The notes under the pieces are model-generated. The model worked only from the letters and a program-made list of their open reading frames with translations, was not told where the DNA came from and did not search any database. From assembly GCA_031278575.1 (NCBI GenBank), contig JAITKD010000161.1:1-5311 (forward strand): a stretch of DNA of 5,311 nucleotides, read 5' to 3'. How positions within the stretch are numbered: the first letter of the stretch is position 1; each line of letters begins with the position of its first letter. Source of the DNA: Spirochaetaceae bacterium. Lineage in GTDB: Bacteria; Spirochaetota; Spirochaetia; Treponematales; Breznakiellaceae. The translations under genes were made by a program, and so were the position numbers. Below, piece by piece: positions 5,259-5,311 of this stretch.

Positions 5259-5262
5259 CTCC
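5259..5262 (-). promoter_or_regulatory. Ribosome binding site GGAG that sets the smc start at TTG 5252
   Basis: Minus-strand GGAG is separated by six bases (TTGCCC) from the TTG at 5252-5250. Neither in-frame ATG upstream (5309, 5285) has a comparable site. Starting at TTG puts the N-terminus exactly where other bacterial SMC proteins begin (M-FLK). Confidence 0.6.
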
Positions 5263-5294
5263 GTCAAGCCGTTTCCGGCGCTCATTTGTATCTT

Positions 5295-5300
5295 AGTATA
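5295..5300 (-). promoter_or_regulatory. Possible -10 box (TATACT) for smc
   Basis: TATACT on the minus strand differs from TATAAT at one base. It would start a transcript near 5288, about 35 bases before the TTG start. The matching -35 box would lie beyond base 5311, outside the window, so only half the promoter can be judged. If real, it rules out the ATG at 5309 as a start and supports the TTG. Confidence 0.35.
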
Positions 5301-5311
5301 GTTTACCATTC

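Noticed and set aside
1..5311. CRISPR array, tRNA or rRNA gene
   Set aside because: No regularly spaced identical repeats with unique spacers, no tRNA cloverleaf and no rRNA-like segment were seen. The only tandem repeat is the two-unit 33 bp one.

Overview
The window looks like a chromosomal piece from a spirochaete, most likely a Treponema-like, GC-rich relative of the termite-gut treponemes. This is an inference from three things: the style of the short SMC protein, a small IS200/REP-type protein whose opening residues resemble a family I associate with Treponema, and intergenic palindromes. No taxonomic marker such as rRNA is present. Genes are GC-rich with G/C-ending codons. The first ~160 bases are extremely AT-rich and non-coding.

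Layout, left to right. Bases 1-13 (minus strand) appear to be the first codons of a gene that leaves the window, with a strong ribosome binding site and a good promoter behind it. Bases 64-163 are A-rich spacer. A ~106 bp element with imperfect terminal inverted repeats (164-269) follows, and its right end carries the stop codon of the next gene. Bases 265-1449 (minus) encode a D12-class adenine DNA methyltransferase with an altered catalytic motif (DPHY for DPPY) and no restriction partner in view. Bases 1450-1624 separate it from a divergent gene and are packed with hairpins, a repeat and a perfect operator-like palindrome. Bases 1625-2035 (plus) encode a small REP-associated transposase-family (RAYT/Y1) protein that has lost both HUH histidines. 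Its stop codon lies in a GGGGTCTGACCC palindrome that starts a two-copy 33 bp tandem repeat. Bases 2036-2282 hold no convincing gene but carry a second copy of the intergenic repeat seen at 1500-1530. Bases 2283-5252 (minus) encode an SMC chromosome-condensation ATPase. Its head motifs are complete, but a short Gly/Pro/Ala-rich segment stands where the hinge domain is expected. The likely start is TTG, not the upstream ATG codons.

The three main genes do not form an operon: the methyltransferase and RAYT are divergent, and RAYT and SMC are convergent. The picture is a housekeeping gene (smc) next to a small mobile or repeat-rich island holding the RAYT-like gene, palindromic repeats and a probably orphan methyltransferase. 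The best leads are the apparently hinge-less SMC, the HUH-less RAYT protein beside REP-like palindromes, the DPHY methyltransferase, and two small repeat families not explained by the genes.
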